This document shows, in pieces, positions 16,565-25,321 of a DNA stretch of 64,000 nt. The notes beneath the pieces are model-generated. The model was given only the letters and a program-made list of their open reading frames with translations, was not told the origin of the DNA and did no database searches. The position numbers were made by a program, and so were the translations under genes. This stretch comes from an uncultured Clostridia bacterium (lineage in GTDB: Bacteria > Bacillota > Clostridia > Lachnospirales > Cellulosilyticaceae), in NCBI GenBank assembly GCA_937921505.1, contig CAKZUB010000033.1, positions 1 to 64,000 of the forward strand, written 5' to 3'. Position 1 is the first letter of the stretch, and each line of letters begins with the position of its first letter.

Positions 16565-16870
16565 TTATAAACAATTTAATCTAAGCAGTTTTTCTAAGTC
16601 TTCATCTGGACTTGGAATAACTTGATCTGCGACATATCCAGCTACTTCACTCGCTGCTCTTTTACCGGCTTCAATAGCAGCTGTTACGTCTGATACACTT
16701 CCTCTAAATTTCAACATAATAAGTAGAGGTACGGGAAGTAAGTCACCTCCTGCTGGTTTGTTTTTATCAATTGCTTCTAGTGTTACATGAGCTGCCTTGC
16801 ACGCCACATCTGCTGCGTGAAGCGCTGTTGCGAGTCCATATACCTCTAAGAGTCCTACTGCTTTTCCCAT
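16565..16870 (-). CDS. BMC-H shell protein with enlarged pore loop
   Basis: 101 residues, first shell gene of the series. The fold is a single BMC domain (GKAVGLLEVYGLATALHAAD ... FRGSVSDVTAAIEAGKRAASE). At the place where relatives have the short pore loop KIGSGL, this one has KNKPAGGDLLPVPL, about eight residues longer. The insertion should change or occlude the central pore. Two cysteines (one in helix A region, one near the C-terminus, LRLNCL) are also unusual. AGAGGTG supports the start, 12 nt after the dehydrogenase gene. Confidence 0.9.
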   Translation of the reverse strand: MGKAVGLLEVYGLATALHAADVACKAAHVTLEAIDKNKPAGGDLLPVPLLIMLKFRGSVSDVTAAIEAGKRAASEVAGYVADQVIPSPDEDLEKLLRLNCL

Positions 16871-16882
16871 AGTACACCTCTA

Positions 16883-18088
16883 TTATTTATTGATGTAGGC
16901 TATTTTGATGCCTTCTTGTTTCATATTAACGACCATTGCCTCATTAAGTTCATCAAGCCCAAATCTATGTGTAATAAGTTTTTGAATGGGAAGTCCTATG
17001 GCTTTAGCACGTTTTAAGAATTCAAAAGTGGATACGTAGTCTCTATAGGTATAAACCCAAGAACCTACCAGTGTAATTTCTTTTTGACATAAGTCAAAGT
17101 GTGGGTTAATTGTTGCATTACCATTATCAACAAAGAATCCTAGTTCACAAAGTCCACCACCACGTTTGATAAATTTATAAATGTTAGAAGCTGCTGATGG
17201 AACGCCTGTGCACTGGAATGCAAAGTCCACGCCACCTCTTGTTTCTTTTTTTACGAAAGTAAGCATTTCGTCAAAGCTTCCAAAATCTTTAAAGTTAACG
17301 GTAAGGTCTGCCCCAAACTCTTTAGCAAGCTTAAGTCTATTCGCATCTCCATCTACTGCAACGATATTTTGTATACCCATTGTACGAAGTACTGCAAGTA
17401 CTGTAAGACCAATGGGTCCGCAGCCTTGAAGAAGTACTGTGCTTGCAAATCCTAAAAGATTAGTTGTTTTAGCCCGCTCTACTGCATGCATAGCAACTGC
17501 AAAAGGTTCTACTACTATTCTATCTTCAAGTGAAAGGTCGCTTACATTAAAGATAGATGAACCTTTTCTAAGGACGATATATTCACCAAACCAGCCATTA
17601 AACTTATAACTATCATCTGGCAATAGCCCATATACCGCCATATTTCCACTTAAGTTTGCCTTTTCTGGTTTTAATGTGGTGTATTCATCATCTCCTGTAA
17701 GAGATACACAAGTTACAACTTTATCTCCCACTCTAAGCGGTTTGCCTATCATATCTTCTTTAATGTTTTTGCCTACTTTAACGATTTCTCCTGTTCCTTC
17801 ATGTCCAAGCACTACAGGAATTAAGCCAAATGGGTCATTTTTGTACTCATGAACATCTGTACCACATACTCCGCAGCCTTCAACTTTTACAAGGACTTCA
17901 TCATCGCTGATTGCTGGAATATCATAGGTTTGTACTTCTATTTTTTGTTTTTCTACAAGGCAGGCTACGCGTCCTTTTTGAGGCACTGTAGTATGTGATG
18001 CTGCCCCACCACTTATTCCCTCACCTTGTAAATTCTTAATAACTTGTGCTACGATGTCTTCAATATTTGCTATATTATAAGATTCCAT
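16883..18088 (-). CDS. Zinc-type alcohol dehydrogenase with encapsulation peptide
   Basis: 401-residue medium-chain dehydrogenase. The N-terminal helix NIEDIVAQVIKNLQGEG looks like a microcompartment targeting peptide, then a linker leads to the catalytic domain (GCGVCGTDVHEY, GHEGTGEIVKVG) and the Rossmann domain (LLQGCGPIGLTVLAVLRTMG). The four-cysteine structural zinc lobe seems to be missing. A longer frame from 18160 overlaps pduP, but AAGGAGGAG sits exactly before the ATG at 18088. Likely roles are lactaldehyde reduction to 1,2-propanediol and/or propanal reduction to 1-propanol with NADH. No iron-type PduQ is present. Confidence 0.85.
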   Translation of the reverse strand: MESYNIANIEDIVAQVIKNLQGEGISGGAASHTTVPQKGRVACLVEKQKIEVQTYDIPAISDDEVLVKVEGCGVCGTDVHEYKNDPFGLIPVVLGHEGTGEIVKVGKNIKEDMIGKPLRVGDKVVTCVSLTGDDEYTTLKPEKANLSGNMAVYGLLPDDSYKFNGWFGEYIVLRKGSSIFNVSDLSLEDRIVVEPFAVAMHAVERAKTTNLLGFASTVLLQGCGPIGLTVLAVLRTMGIQNIVAVDGDANRLKLAKEFGADLTVNFKDFGSFDEMLTFVKKETRGGVDFAFQCTGVPSAASNIYKFIKRGGGLCELGFFVDNGNATINPHFDLCQKEITLVGSWVYTYRDYVSTFEFLKRAKAIGLPIQKLITHRFGLDELNEAMVVNMKQEGIKIAYINK

Positions 18089-18098
18089 TTTCTCCTCC

Positions 18099-19517
18099 TT
18101 ATCTGATATAGAGTGCATCTGCCATAACGCATCTTCTTGATTTTGTAAAGGTTGCTGCATTCGTTAATCCCTCACCTGTTTTACTCGCTATTGTAAAAGT
18201 TGTAAATCCTTCTCCTCCAAATCCAATACCTGCATAAGAAGGTGCATTTTTTACAAATATAGCTGTATCAAGTGCCTTGCCATACTTTGTAAGATTATAA
18301 ACATTTGATGAATGCATATGTGCTGAATGTCTGTTGCCGCCTTCAAGTAATTTGGCAACTTCTATCCCTTCATCTACATTTTTCACTCTGACAATACCAA
18401 GTACTGGCATCATGAGTTCTTCTACAACTAAGATATGTTCTTTAGAAGCTTCAAAAAGGATGCATCTGATACTCTCTGGCACTTCTATGCCAATACCTTT
18501 TAAGATCACGCTTGCATCTCTTCCTACATAATCTCTATTGACGGTATAATGACCATTTTTTTCTACAAGTACCGTTTGTACTAGCTTTTCAATTTGTTCA
18601 CCTTGCAGCATATAGCAATCATTTTCGCTCGTCATATAGTGAATAAGTTCATCTGCTACTTCAGCTACAACGATAATTTCTTTTTCTGCGATACAAGGCA
18701 GATTGTTATCAAAAGTTGCCCCATTAATAATATCTGCTGCTGCTTTTTTAATATTAGCTGTTTCATCTACCAGTACTGGTGGGTTACCAGCTCCTGCTGC
18801 TATACCTCTTTTGCCGCTTTGAAGAATAGCCTTTACAACACCTGGTCCTCCAGTAGCTACCAAAAGTTGAATGTCTGGATGTTTAAATAACATATTACCT
18901 GACTCAACTGTAGGCTTTAGTACTGATGTTGCAAGATTTTCAAATCCACCCACTTCTACAGCAGCTTCATTAACAAGTTGTACCGCAAAATTTGATGTCC
19001 CAGCAGCATTTGGATGTGAGTTAAATACAACGGTATTACCTGCAGCAATCATCCCAATCGCATTACAAAAAACAGTTTCTGATGGATTAGTTGACGGCGT
19101 AATAGCACCTACTACACCAAAAGGACCACTCTCTATAACCGTAAGCCCTTGATCACCACTCCATGCTCTTGTTTTAATACATTCTGTTCCTGGTGTTTTC
19201 TTGGCTACAAGTTCATGTTTAAGTATTTTATGTCCTATCTTACCCATACCTGTTTCATGAACTGCCATCTGAGCAAGTACTTCTTTGTTTTCCATAATTT
19301 TTTCTTTGATACGTGTAATGATTTTTTCTCTAAACTCAAGTGGCATCACATGAAGCTCCTGTTGAGCAGTTTTTGCGGCTTTTATCGCTTCATCCATATT
19401 CTCAAACACACCTTGACCTATCCCGGCTTTAGGTGCAGCTTTGGTTTTTATAACGGGCTGGGATCCAAGTTTACGTACAACCTCTGCCACAACTTGCTTT
19501 AATTCCATTTCGTTCAT
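18099..19517 (-). CDS. pduP: CoA-acylating propionaldehyde dehydrogenase PduP
   Basis: 472 residues. Oxidises propanal to propionyl-CoA with NAD+ inside the compartment. The first 18 residues (MELKQVVAEVVRKLGS) form the classic encapsulation helix, followed by an Ala/Lys linker and the aldehyde dehydrogenase fold. The catalytic cysteine is in NNLPCIAEKE, with GPFGVVGAITPSTNP and AAGAGNPPVLVD as family marks of the acylating branch. Length is near that of PduP (464). GGAGAG precedes the ATG; pduO ends four bases upstream. Confidence 0.95.
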   Translation of the reverse strand: MNEMELKQVVAEVVRKLGSQPVIKTKAAPKAGIGQGVFENMDEAIKAAKTAQQELHVMPLEFREKIITRIKEKIMENKEVLAQMAVHETGMGKIGHKILKHELVAKKTPGTECIKTRAWSGDQGLTVIESGPFGVVGAITPSTNPSETVFCNAIGMIAAGNTVVFNSHPNAAGTSNFAVQLVNEAAVEVGGFENLATSVLKPTVESGNMLFKHPDIQLLVATGGPGVVKAILQSGKRGIAAGAGNPPVLVDETANIKKAAADIINGATFDNNLPCIAEKEIIVVAEVADELIHYMTSENDCYMLQGEQIEKLVQTVLVEKNGHYTVNRDYVGRDASVILKGIGIEVPESIRCILFEASKEHILVVEELMMPVLGIVRVKNVDEGIEVAKLLEGGNRHSAHMHSSNVYNLTKYGKALDTAIFVKNAPSYAGIGFGGEGFTTFTIASKTGEGLTNAATFTKSRRCVMADALYIR

Positions 19518-19521
19518 TTTT

Positions 19522-20457
19522 TCACTCTCCTCCTATACACCTAGCACCATATCTTGCAAACTCTATGTCATCTTCTGCCATTCCACCACTTACACCTATT
19601 GCTCCTATCACCTTGCCATTTACTTGAAGTGGATAGCCTCCGCCAAGTGTTACAATTTTAGCATCAAGCATATTTTCTAGGCCTTCAAATGGTTTATCTC
19701 TAGCTGTAAGTTTTGCAAGTTCATGGGTTGGCATTTTAAGTACTGCAGCCGTAAATGCTTTTTTAATAGCGAGTTCATAGCTTACTACAAAAGAATCATC
19801 CATCACCTGAACACTTATTGGACTTCCTTCTTTTGTTACAATCGCTATAACTACTTGAATACCTTTATAAGCAGCATATGCTTTTACTTTTTCAATAAGT
19901 AAATTAGCTTGTTCTAAATCTAATGGCTGGTTAATCTGCTGATTTTTTATTTGCATTGTTTCTTCAAACACCTTCTCGATATATCTGGCTGCTGCGTATA
20001 AATAATCAGATAATCTATTAATATATTTTTTGACTTCTGATGTTACATTTTCACACCTAGCAACTGCTCTTTCTGATCGTCTTGCAACAGTTCTTATAAT
20101 ATCAAACTCTGCTGAGAGTGGGTTATCTCCTGGAAGAACAAACTTTGTAAACTGATTAGTTTGCTGCTGATAACGATCAATACACTCTTCTAAAAAACAG
20201 ATAGCCATTTGGCCATCTGGCCAGTCTCTCGTATCACTTGATGCTATTTCACGCATTAAACCTATGAGTGCTTTTTGAATGGTTTCTACTTCATAAACTA
20301 TAGGCCCTTTTTGAATCTTGCTTTTTATACTGCCTAAATGACTTGTAAGTTCATCTAGCGTGCCTACAGCTTCTATTTTAGGATGTGTTTTTGGAACCCT
20401 TTCTCCGCTATAGAGTCCTGTTGTCCCATCATCACCCGTTTTGGTATATAGTTTCAT
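19522..20457 (-). CDS. pduO: Cob(I)alamin adenosyltransferase PduO with GlcG-like domain
   Basis: 311-residue two-domain enzyme. Residues 1-185 are the PduO-type ATP:cobalamin adenosyltransferase (MKLYTKTGDDGTTGLYSGER, then RTVARRSERAVAR with the catalytic arginine/glutamate pattern). Residues 190-311 are the GlcG/PduO C-terminal domain, heme-binding in the Salmonella protein (VTLGGGYPLQVNGKVIGAIG). It regenerates adenosylcobalamin for the diol dehydratase, with PduS as the reductase. AAGGAGGAGG gives a strong start. Its presence shows the locus depends on B12. Confidence 0.94.
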   Translation of the reverse strand: MKLYTKTGDDGTTGLYSGERVPKTHPKIEAVGTLDELTSHLGSIKSKIQKGPIVYEVETIQKALIGLMREIASSDTRDWPDGQMAICFLEECIDRYQQQTNQFTKFVLPGDNPLSAEFDIIRTVARRSERAVARCENVTSEVKKYINRLSDYLYAAARYIEKVFEETMQIKNQQINQPLDLEQANLLIEKVKAYAAYKGIQVVIAIVTKEGSPISVQVMDDSFVVSYELAIKKAFTAAVLKMPTHELAKLTARDKPFEGLENMLDAKIVTLGGGYPLQVNGKVIGAIGVSGGMAEDDIEFARYGARCIGGE

Positions 20458-20468
20458 TTCCCTCCTCC

Positions 20469-20786
20469 TTATATTTCAATAAGTGGATTACCTTTTACAT
20501 ACCTTGCTGCATTTTGCCCAAGTGCTCTATGCTTTGTGGTTGTTATAAACAAGGGTTTATCTTTTATTTTTTTGATATAGAGTACGGTACGCTCACCCCA
20601 TATGCCTATACCTACTTCAAGCTGCGATATGCCAGAAGCCGTCTGTCCAAGTATTGTTTCAGCCTGTGGCATGACTTCAGTAATTACTTTATAAAGTATG
20701 CCTTCTTCTTCTATACCTGTTAGTATTTCTTTTAACACCTTATCACTTGGTTGATAGACTTTTATAATAATCTCAGGTCTTATCAT
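20469..20786 (-). CDS. pduH: Diol dehydratase reactivase small subunit PduH
   Basis: 105-residue partner of PduG. Together they swap damaged cobalamin out of the dehydratase at the expense of ATP. The fold resembles the dehydratase medium subunit; LEVGIGIWGERTVLYIKKI and ALGQNAARYVKGNPLIEI match the family. It starts inside the end of pduG with a four-base ATGA overlap, a sign of coupled translation for a fixed stoichiometry. Slightly shorter than Salmonella PduH (116). Confidence 0.93.
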   Translation of the reverse strand: MIRPEIIIKVYQPSDKVLKEILTGIEEEGILYKVITEVMPQAETILGQTASGISQLEVGIGIWGERTVLYIKKIKDKPLFITTTKHRALGQNAARYVKGNPLIEI

Positions 20787-22600
20787 ACCCTTCTCACCTT
20801 TGAAAGTACGAGTCCTGTTGCAACTGCATTTCTTGGTCCCTCTGTACCTCTTATCTCGCCTTTCCCTACTACGATATTATAGTAAGAAAGTACTTCAAGA
20901 ATCATATGTGGGATTTCAAAATCAAGAGCACTGCCGCCTACTAAAACGACGTTTGAAATAGTTCTTATATCATGAGCTGCTGCAATTTGCTTGAGCGCTC
21001 TTAAGGCATTTTGTACAAATACATCTTTTTTAGCTGTCTTCCTTGTCATTACTATTTTTTCTAGATTGTGTTTTGTTTCAATGGGGATGAGCTTGTTTTC
21101 TTTACAAACAACAATCTTTCCAAATAATTTTGGACTAAGTGGTTCATTAAAGAACTTGACCTCTCCTGTTTCTAATCTGATATAGAACAAACTCTCTACC
21201 TTAGCTAAGGGATGTCTTTTAATATCTTCTGCTAGTGAAAGATTATTAAGACTAAGCTGTACATCTATTAACATTGTAATAAAGTTGCCTGCTCCTGCTA
21301 GATGCACTGCTTTGGCGCTGCCATCTTCTAAAATAATTGCTGCATCTGTTGAGCCACCACCAAGGTCAAGTATTGCAAGTGGCAAGGTGCTTCCCCTTGT
21401 TGTAAGTGCTCCAACACTTGCCATAACAGCTTCAACTCCTGCTATTTCTGCTTGAATACCCAATTCTTTATAGAGCGCATCTGCAAGCATCTGCATAGGG
21501 AGCTTATCTGTTTTAACCATTGCTGCTAGTGCAACTGCTTTTTCAAGTGAAACCTCGCCTGCTAGTGCTCCTTTTACATCTATAGGTACAAGTACATCTA
21601 CAGCAAGTAAGTCTTTGATACTTATAGTTTGCATTGTACTGTTTGAAAGTGTATGAAGACCACGTCTCATGCGTTCTAGCATACCGCCAACATTACTGCC
21701 TGTATCCCCTTCAATATGAACTATTTGTGAGATACTAGAAATACTTTCCATAATTTTAGCTGCCCCTTGATCAATAGGAACTTCTTTAAAACTGCCATTA
21801 TGACTTATAATGGTTAGTTTACCGGCTGGCAGCACCTTTTCTCTAACTTCTCCATGGGGAGTTTTTACAATGACCGCTGAACGATTACCTATTAAACTCT
21901 TTGCAATAGGAATAATACGTTTTGTTTCTTCAGGGTTAAGTTTAAAGATATTGGCTATGCTGTAGGGATTGGATAAGCTCTGTACTGCCCGCCCTGTGGT
22001 GCCCACTTCAATAGCTGCTAGCATGCCTAAGCGAATACGTTCGATATACTTCACTTCATCTACTATTGGCATAAAAGTCTTGATACGGTTTTGAATAAGT
22101 ACTGCTTCATCATTTTGAACGATAGCTCCTGTGATATGTTGATCTGCATCATTGATTAGCTTTGCTGCCATTTCATAACTTATTTCTTTAGGTACTAGTA
22201 CAATGTATGCTTGATCTTTATTTGCTCTTTGGATATCTGTTATAAGTATTGTTTCACCTATTCCGAGTCCCTCTCCACTTGGTGTGCTTGGATCATGCCC
22301 TATCATTGTAGAGTCTGTAATAATAGTCTCTGTAATAGTCTCCATTGCCGTATCCCCTATAACAGGAGCTGCTTCATTTAGAAAAATCCTATCTATTTGG
22401 GAGTGTTTCAGATCTATTTGATCTAGTGCTATTTGAAGTGCTTGTTTAATACCTCTTATATTATCTGGCGTACCTTTTGTCCCGGTTGTTGATACGCTGC
22501 TGCTGCTCTTAAATGTAATATTACTCACCTGGTCTATTTCAGCCACACATACTTCCGTCGTTGAATTACCAATATCGATACCTACTACTACTTTTTTCAA
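20783..22600 (-). CDS. pduG: Diol dehydratase reactivase large subunit PduG
   Basis: 605-residue ASKHA-fold ATPase, close to the 610 residues of Salmonella PduG. Nucleotide-binding blocks are VVGIDIGNSTTEVCVAE at the N-terminus, LAILDLGGGSTDAAIIL near residue 415 and VVLVGGSALDFEIPHMIL near residue 560. Reactivates the B12 enzyme after mechanism-based inactivation. The start codon is TTG at 22600, five bases behind AGGTGG; no ATG fits. It overlaps pduH by four bases. Confidence 0.95.
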   Translation of the reverse strand: MKKVVVGIDIGNSTTEVCVAEIDQVSNITFKSSSSVSTTGTKGTPDNIRGIKQALQIALDQIDLKHSQIDRIFLNEAAPVIGDTAMETITETIITDSTMIGHDPSTPSGEGLGIGETILITDIQRANKDQAYIVLVPKEISYEMAAKLINDADQHITGAIVQNDEAVLIQNRIKTFMPIVDEVKYIERIRLGMLAAIEVGTTGRAVQSLSNPYSIANIFKLNPEETKRIIPIAKSLIGNRSAVIVKTPHGEVREKVLPAGKLTIISHNGSFKEVPIDQGAAKIMESISSISQIVHIEGDTGSNVGGMLERMRRGLHTLSNSTMQTISIKDLLAVDVLVPIDVKGALAGEVSLEKAVALAAMVKTDKLPMQMLADALYKELGIQAEIAGVEAVMASVGALTTRGSTLPLAILDLGGGSTDAAIILEDGSAKAVHLAGAGNFITMLIDVQLSLNNLSLAEDIKRHPLAKVESLFYIRLETGEVKFFNEPLSPKLFGKIVVCKENKLIPIETKHNLEKIVMTRKTAKKDVFVQNALRALKQIAAAHDIRTISNVVLVGGSALDFEIPHMILEVLSYYNIVVGKGEIRGTEGPRNAVATGLVLSKVRRV

Positions 22601-22608
22601 GATACCAC

Positions 22609-23010
22609 CTACTCTTTACGCAGTATATCTCGTTTTTTGTGTACCTCTAAGGTTTCTCTGACAAAACCTGCACAAATAGGTGCATCGTATTTATTTTCAA
22701 GCTTTTCTGCGATATCTTTTAACTCCTTCTCTGTAGATCTATAAGGTCTTAAGCTATTATAGATTTGTAATATTTCATCATCTGGAACAGCTATAAGTTC
22801 AGCCGCTCTTACAAAGTTTTCTGCAAGCTGCGTTTTACCATCCTCAAGTGCTACCTTTGCTTGGAGCATAAGAGTGTTTTTTGAGATTGAAATATCATCG
22901 ATGCCAATGCTTCCATTCATGATATTTGCCATTGTCACATCTTCTAGTTTTTTACCCGTCTTACTGCTAATAAGCTCAGGATACTTTTCTATTAATGGGT
23001 ATAAATCCAT
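22609..23010 (-). CDS. pduE: Diol dehydratase small subunit PduE
   Basis: 133-residue gamma subunit of B12-dependent propanediol dehydratase, about 40 residues shorter than Salmonella PduE, the difference being at the N-terminus. It begins directly with the conserved YPLIEKYPELISSKTGKKLE and continues through LEDGKTQLAENFVRAAELI and RPYRSTEKELKDIAEKLE. Lack of the N-terminal arm suggests PduD carries the targeting signal here. AAGGAGG supports the ATG. Confidence 0.94.
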   Translation of the reverse strand: MDLYPLIEKYPELISSKTGKKLEDVTMANIMNGSIGIDDISISKNTLMLQAKVALEDGKTQLAENFVRAAELIAVPDDEILQIYNSLRPYRSTEKELKDIAEKLENKYDAPICAGFVRETLEVHKKRDILRKE

Positions 23011-23022
23011 CTCTTGTCCTCC

Positions 23023-23625
23023 TTACATCGTGATAGTTACTTGCACGGGTTCTCCTCGATCTACTACGAGTTCTGTCTCTATCGTGTGCATAAGTGCTGC
23101 TTTAACTTGGTATTTAGGTCTGCACATAGGATCATTTTGTATAGGTATAGGCATAACCTGTTCACCTTTAGCGTATTTAGCAGCATTTTTACCTATTTTT
23201 CTATATGTTTCTAAAGTTAAAAGAGGTGCCTGTGGAAATAATTCTAGATTAGTAAGTGGATAAAGGTCTTTTTGGTGAATAACAGCAGTCCCTTTAGACT
23301 GAAGACCTATGCCAATCCCTGAGCCAACAAGCTTTGCCACATCATTTCCCATAAAAGAAACATCTGAGGTTCTCATAATTCTATAAACTTTAGGAATCAT
23401 ACCCTCTTCTTCTATGCCTGCCATCATTTCTTTTAATACTTGGTCTACTGGAAGTCCATTAATGGTGTAATGAATTTTGGTACCGTATGCTGTGCCTATC
23501 CCAATACCTACCTCCTTAGGATCTTCATAGTGCAAGCCTGAAGCGTTGAGGTTTTTAGGGGTATGTCGTAACTGTGGGTTTAAAAGTATTTGTCTTACAA
23601 TATCTGCTATAAGCTTTTCATCCAT
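23023..23625 (-). CDS. pduD: Diol dehydratase medium subunit PduD
   Basis: 200-residue beta subunit that clamps adenosylcobalamin together with PduC. The first 20 residues (MDEKLIADIVRQILLNPQ) form an amphipathic helix of the targeting type known for Salmonella PduD. The core has EVGIGIGTAYGTKIHYTING, VYRIMRTSDVSFMGNDVAKL and GIGLQSKGTAVIHQKDLYPL. Start behind AGGAGGGG; 14 nt after pduC. Confidence 0.95.
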   Translation of the reverse strand: MDEKLIADIVRQILLNPQLRHTPKNLNASGLHYEDPKEVGIGIGTAYGTKIHYTINGLPVDQVLKEMMAGIEEEGMIPKVYRIMRTSDVSFMGNDVAKLVGSGIGIGLQSKGTAVIHQKDLYPLTNLELFPQAPLLTLETYRKIGKNAAKYAKGEQVMPIPIQNDPMCRPKYQVKAALMHTIETELVVDRGEPVQVTITM

Positions 23626-23639
23626 GTTCAGATCCCCTC

Positions 23640-25304
23640 CTACAAGTCTTCTGGAGAGATAATATGAGGAATATCTTTTATCTCATCCCAGCGCTCATTA
23701 CTCATCACATACCCTGTTCCAGGTCCCTTATAATCATTTTTAAAGTTGATAGCACTTTGCACTTTAAAATCAGTATCTAGTATTGCTGATGTATGTAGGT
23801 AATCTCCTGTCATACGTTGTTTAAACATTTCTAGCAGACTATCTGCCACATCTTCAAAACCTGACTTTTGCAGCGCTTTGATAATATCTATTCCTGTAAT
23901 ATTATTTTTCATCATTTCATCTATGGCTGCTAGGTCCTTTACAATATCTCTGTTTATGACATCGTTACTTGAATGTGCATAAGTAATCTCTTCAACTTCT
24001 TCATCTGTAACCTCTGGAAAAGATAGCTCTTTAAAGATGGCCTGCATCGCCCTTGCTGCTTTATTTCTAACCTGTATGACTTCTTCTTCTTTAACAGGTC
24101 TAAGACCTCCATCTACTTTTAGATCTCTTTGTAACACATTATAATCATCAAAGTCTTCTGCATCAAAGTTTGATCCAGCAAACATATTATCTAAGTTAGG
24201 TGTCCCACTGTAGCCTGAGAAGATAAAATCTGTTCCTGGCAGCATTTGCATGAGCATCCTAGCTGTTCTTCTAATATCTGAGTGTGAAAAAGTTTGGTCA
24301 TTACTTGAGGCTACTTCAAGATCAAGTGTTGCTGCTATAAGATTTTCTGCTAGAATTGCTCTTACTCCTGAGGGTACAGAAGTTGTAATTCCAACACAAC
24401 TCACCGAACCATTTTGTATCCCTTGTACGCCTCCGCCTTTTGTAACCATCAAACATCTTGTTTCTAGATAAAGCATAGATTTCTTTTCTGCATTTCCCAT
24501 CAGGACTTCTGAACCTGTCCCTGAGGTGTATCTCATTTTGAGTCCTCTTGATGCATAAGCTGAGGCTAAAAAAGTTTTAGAATAGGGTGTATCATCACCA
24601 TCTATAAATACTTTTTCTGTTCCATATACAGAAATGGTCTCTGCATAAGTTGTAAGCCCTCTCATGCCAAGCTCAAGTTCTACAGCTTCTTCAACAGCAC
24701 ACTGTGTCAGTACGCCTCTTGCACCTATTTGTGCCCCAACTAGAAGACCAATTGCTGTAAAAGGTGCATATCTTGCGATACCTACTGTTGTTTCTTCTTC
24801 TCTAAAGCCTCGAAGTGCCCCCTCAGCAGCATCTGCTGCTATAAGTATGGGGTTATCTTTAGCATTGGTGATGTGTGCTTGATTAGCCGGATGGCGTCTC
24901 GCCCTCATTTTTTGCATTGCCATCATCATCTCTACTACATTAAGGTGATTCATGACTCTTGTAAGCTTTGCAGGTGTAAAACCCTTTGCAATTTCTATAA
25001 TTTCTTCTCTTGAAACGTGGATATCTACCAACATCCTTGCGATCTCTAAAGTAGGTATTGTCATACTTTTAGGTGCAATATCCGTATTGATATAATGGTC
25101 TGCAATAAAATAATCCATAAAATCAAAGTCTTCTCTTTTTTTCCCATCCATTTCAGTGACTTGTCCCTTTTCAATCGTAATAGAAGGAGAAGGATCATAG
25201 GGACTGAGCATTGCCACAAAACCTTTTTCTGGCCATTCATTGATAAAACCATCTTTATTAACAGGGCGACTATCTAGCATTGCCATTCTCTTAGAACGTT
25301 TCAT
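23640..25304 (-). CDS. pduC: B12-dependent propanediol dehydratase large subunit PduC
   Basis: 554 residues, the exact length of Salmonella PduC, with near-continuous family conservation: MKRSKRMAMLDSRPVNKDGF, MDYFIADHYIN, GAQIGARGVLTQCAVEEAVE, KTFLASAYASRGLKMRYTSG, SCVGITTSVPSGVRAILAEN and IFSGYSGTPNLDNMFAGSNF. It forms the TIM barrel in which adenosylcobalamin radical chemistry turns 1,2-propanediol into propanal. AGGTGGGAGG precedes the ATG; fucA ends 17 nt upstream, placing aldolase and dehydratase on one transcript. Nothing suggests a glycyl-radical enzyme in this locus. Confidence 0.97.
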   Translation of the reverse strand: MKRSKRMAMLDSRPVNKDGFINEWPEKGFVAMLSPYDPSPSITIEKGQVTEMDGKKREDFDFMDYFIADHYINTDIAPKSMTIPTLEIARMLVDIHVSREEIIEIAKGFTPAKLTRVMNHLNVVEMMMAMQKMRARRHPANQAHITNAKDNPILIAADAAEGALRGFREEETTVGIARYAPFTAIGLLVGAQIGARGVLTQCAVEEAVELELGMRGLTTYAETISVYGTEKVFIDGDDTPYSKTFLASAYASRGLKMRYTSGTGSEVLMGNAEKKSMLYLETRCLMVTKGGGVQGIQNGSVSCVGITTSVPSGVRAILAENLIAATLDLEVASSNDQTFSHSDIRRTARMLMQMLPGTDFIFSGYSGTPNLDNMFAGSNFDAEDFDDYNVLQRDLKVDGGLRPVKEEEVIQVRNKAARAMQAIFKELSFPEVTDEEVEEITYAHSSNDVINRDIVKDLAAIDEMMKNNITGIDIIKALQKSGFEDVADSLLEMFKQRMTGDYLHTSAILDTDFKVQSAINFKNDYKGPGTGYVMSNERWDEIKDIPHIISPEDL

Positions 25305-25321
25305 TGCCTCCCACCTCGATC

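Noticed and set aside
16883-18160. Longer start for the dehydrogenase overlapping pduP
   Set aside because: The strong AAGGAGGAG site before 18088 and the targeting-helix N-terminus support the shorter protein.
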